This document shows, one piece after another, positions 6,619-7,414 of a stretch of DNA of 7,414 bases (position 1 is the stretch's first letter; every line of letters starts with the position of its first letter). The DNA is taken from NCBI GenBank assembly GCA_022561895.1, contig JADFQH010000144.1, positions 1-7,414 of the forward strand, written 5' to 3'. The notes below the pieces were generated by a model. The model saw only the letters and a list, made by a program, of their open reading frames with translations, did no database searches and was not told where the DNA came from. Both the position numbers and the translations under genes were made by a program. Source of the DNA: Methanobacteriota archaeon (GTDB lineage: Archaea; Halobacteriota; Halobacteria; Halobacteriales; Halalkalicoccaceae).

Positions 6619-6643
6619 TAACTATAATTCCACCATCCTGCAA

Positions 6644-6682
6644 CGCTGGCAGCAAAACGCGGAAACGCGCGAGCGCTGGCAG
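6644..6682. repeat. Short direct repeat, 30-bp step
   Basis: CGCTGGCAG occurs at 6644-6652 and 6674-6682, with a further AAACGCG doublet between the copies. Only two copies and no mobile-element features; role unknown. Confidence 0.3.
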
Positions 6683-6824
6683 ACCCGTCGGCGGCTCTCG
6701 AAAGCCCCCATCGCTAATATACTGTCGGCCATGGGAGATTGAACGGCGATGATCGATTCGGCGAGCAACAGCGCGTTTCCAGCCTGTCTTTGCCACCGCC
6801 GATATACTGACTTATGACCGATAG

Positions 6825-6830
6825 TATAAG
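6825..6830 (+). promoter_or_regulatory. TATA-like box ahead of a possible 46-aa gene
   Basis: TATAAG is 26-31 bases upstream of ATG 6856. An imperfect dyad (TATACTGAC at 6803-6811 against GATAGTATA at 6820-6828, 7 of 9 pairs) overlaps it and could be an operator. Read on the other strand, the same box could drive minus-strand transcription. Confidence 0.3.
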
Positions 6831-6855
6831 GCGGTCGTCGTTCAACGGGGTGTGT

Positions 6856-6996
6856 ATGATCAGCCGTTCCAGCTCTTCGCGATCGACCTGTCGGTGTGTG
6901 ATCGTCGCTGCCAGCGCCCTCGTGTCCGCGGTTTTCGCGACGAGAACGCTTCTCGACCGGCTTCGGAGTCCGACCGGCCTGCTCCCGCCGTTCTGA
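6856..6996 (+). CDS. Possible small membrane peptide (46 aa)
   Basis: A 46-codon frame from ATG 6856 to TGA 6994-6996. It encodes a Ser/Arg-rich N-terminus, one hydrophobic segment (VIVAASALVSAVFA, about residues 15-28), then a basic C-terminus (TRTLLDRLRSPTGLLPPF), consistent with a single-span membrane peptide. Third codon positions are mostly G or C. The main support is a TATAAG box at exactly the leaderless distance. An in-frame ATG at 6814 gives 60 aa but has no TATA at the right spacing. It is unrecognised, and a competing minus-strand frame overlaps it. Confidence 0.25.
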   Translation: MISRSSSSRSTCRCVIVAASALVSAVFATRTLLDRLRSPTGLLPPF

Positions 6997-7067
6997 CTCG
7001 CCGCGAGCGTGGGTGGGCCGGCAGCGGACGGCATCACGCTTTTCCGTACTCATACTGACCGCATACC

Positions 7068-7414
7068 ATGAGTGAACGGAGGGGAGCGATCGGCGAATCA
7101 CCGACGGTTCGCGTCTGTCGTTCCGCGACGAACCAGCCCAGCGAACTTCTCGAATCGGCGCGCGAGATTGCCGAGTCCACGCACGTCGTCGAAGTCGGCC
7201 CTCTTGGCTTCCCGCGGTTCGACCCGCTGGTGATCGTGACATCCGACGGTCAAAGTGCGTTTCACCCGAACACCTCACGAAGCGATGTCGAGGCGCTCGT
7301 CGACTCGGACGGGGTTCATGCGGGCACGAGTACGCGCGCGGTCGTGCAGGTTCGGCTTCAAAAAGGCTTTCACGTCAATTCGAACGAGCCGCTCGAGCCG
7401 TATCTGATTCCTAC
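7068..7414 (+). CDS. NuoF-type N-terminal domain joined to DsbD-N-like segment, 5' part
   Basis: The first 115 residues of a gene that continues past the window. ATG 7068 is the first start after an in-frame stop at 7056-7058, so the N-terminus is secure. Residues 13-82 (TVRVCRS, then HVVEVGPLGFPRFDPLVIV, GQSAFHP, VEALV) follow the pattern of the thioredoxin-fold domain that precedes the flavin domain in NuoF-like proteins, but without its cluster cysteines. Residues 90-115 (QVRLQKGFHVNSNEPLEPYLIP) instead resemble the start of the DsbD N-terminal (disulfide-corrector) domain, where a G-x-H-x-N-x-N and YLxxT pattern is common. No signal peptide is present, which is odd for a DsbD-type domain that normally works outside the membrane. 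Both assignments are from memory of family patterns; the enzyme identity is open. Confidence 0.5.
   Translation, partial: MSERRGAIGESPTVRVCRSATNQPSELLESAREIAESTHVVEVGPLGFPRFDPLVIVTSDGQSAFHPNTSRSDVEALVDSDGVHAGTSTRAVVQVRLQKGFHVNSNEPLEPYLIP

Larger units (their letters stand above)
6515..7067. other. 553-bp region without a secure gene
   Basis: It contains the oxidoreductase promoter, several small repeats, and one weak small-gene candidate (6856-6996, plus). A competing minus-strand frame (7034 down to 6714, 106 aa from ATG) also has GC-rich third positions and includes a protein-like piece, VDREELERLIIHTPLNDDRL, but has no recognised family and no good TATA box; I could not decide between them. 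No tRNA or structured RNA was recognised. Confidence 0.5.

Noticed and set aside
6641..6682. Repeated CGCTGGCAG as a possible CRISPR or origin repeat
   Set aside because: Only two 9-bp copies with no consistent longer repeat or spacer structure.
6622..7278. Minus-strand frame of 218 codons
   Set aside because: It is Arg/Ser-rich, low-complexity, antisense to the gene at 7068, and lacks any recognisable motif.

Overview
The window looks like chromosomal DNA from a halophilic archaeon (class Halobacteria). The coding regions are GC-rich with G or C at most third codon positions. The encoded proteins are unusually acidic. Two exported proteins carry twin-arginine signals and a third carries an RR-containing lipoprotein signal. 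Several genes start within about 30 bases of a TATA-like box, as expected for leaderless haloarchaeal transcripts. The genus cannot be fixed from this stretch.

Left part (1-2843), ordinary haloarchaeal genes: the 3' end of a GlcG/HbpS-type (DUF336) heme-binding-family protein; hemB on the minus strand, convergent with it; then, divergent from hemB across a 66-bp shared promoter region, a TIGR00725/LOG-like Rossmann-fold nucleotide-binding protein; then a Tat-exported alpha/beta hydrolase with a visible Ser-Asp-His set. Bases 2844-3106 hold no convincing gene, but they have coding-like composition in two overlapping frames and may be a decayed gene.

Middle part (about 3107-4382), a compositionally distinct AT-richer island: a small lipoprotein on the minus strand, a 102-bp divergent promoter region of about 30% GC with paired 10-bp direct repeats, and a Tat-exported protein of unknown function on the plus strand. 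The reading frame of the Tat-exported protein is broken by a single-base shift at about 3884; restored, it would be about 251 aa. The pair looks acquired or fast-evolving, and is the least explained part of the window.

Right part (4391-7414): a 707-aa membrane-bound iron-sulfur oxidoreductase on the minus strand. It combines a NarI/HdrE-like heme b membrane domain, two [4Fe-4S] motifs and two HdrD-type CCG domains, the first of which has lost its cysteines. Its likely role is passing electrons from a soluble carrier such as ETF to menaquinone. After a 553-bp region with no secure gene (possibly one 46-aa membrane peptide), a plus-strand gene begins and runs off the window. Its N-terminus looks like the thioredoxin-fold domain of NuoF-type proteins joined to a DsbD-N-like segment, an unusual combination.

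No tRNA, rRNA, CRISPR array or intact insertion sequence was seen. No clear defence or other multi-gene novel system is visible. The best candidates for something new are the island pair and the chimeric protein at the right edge.
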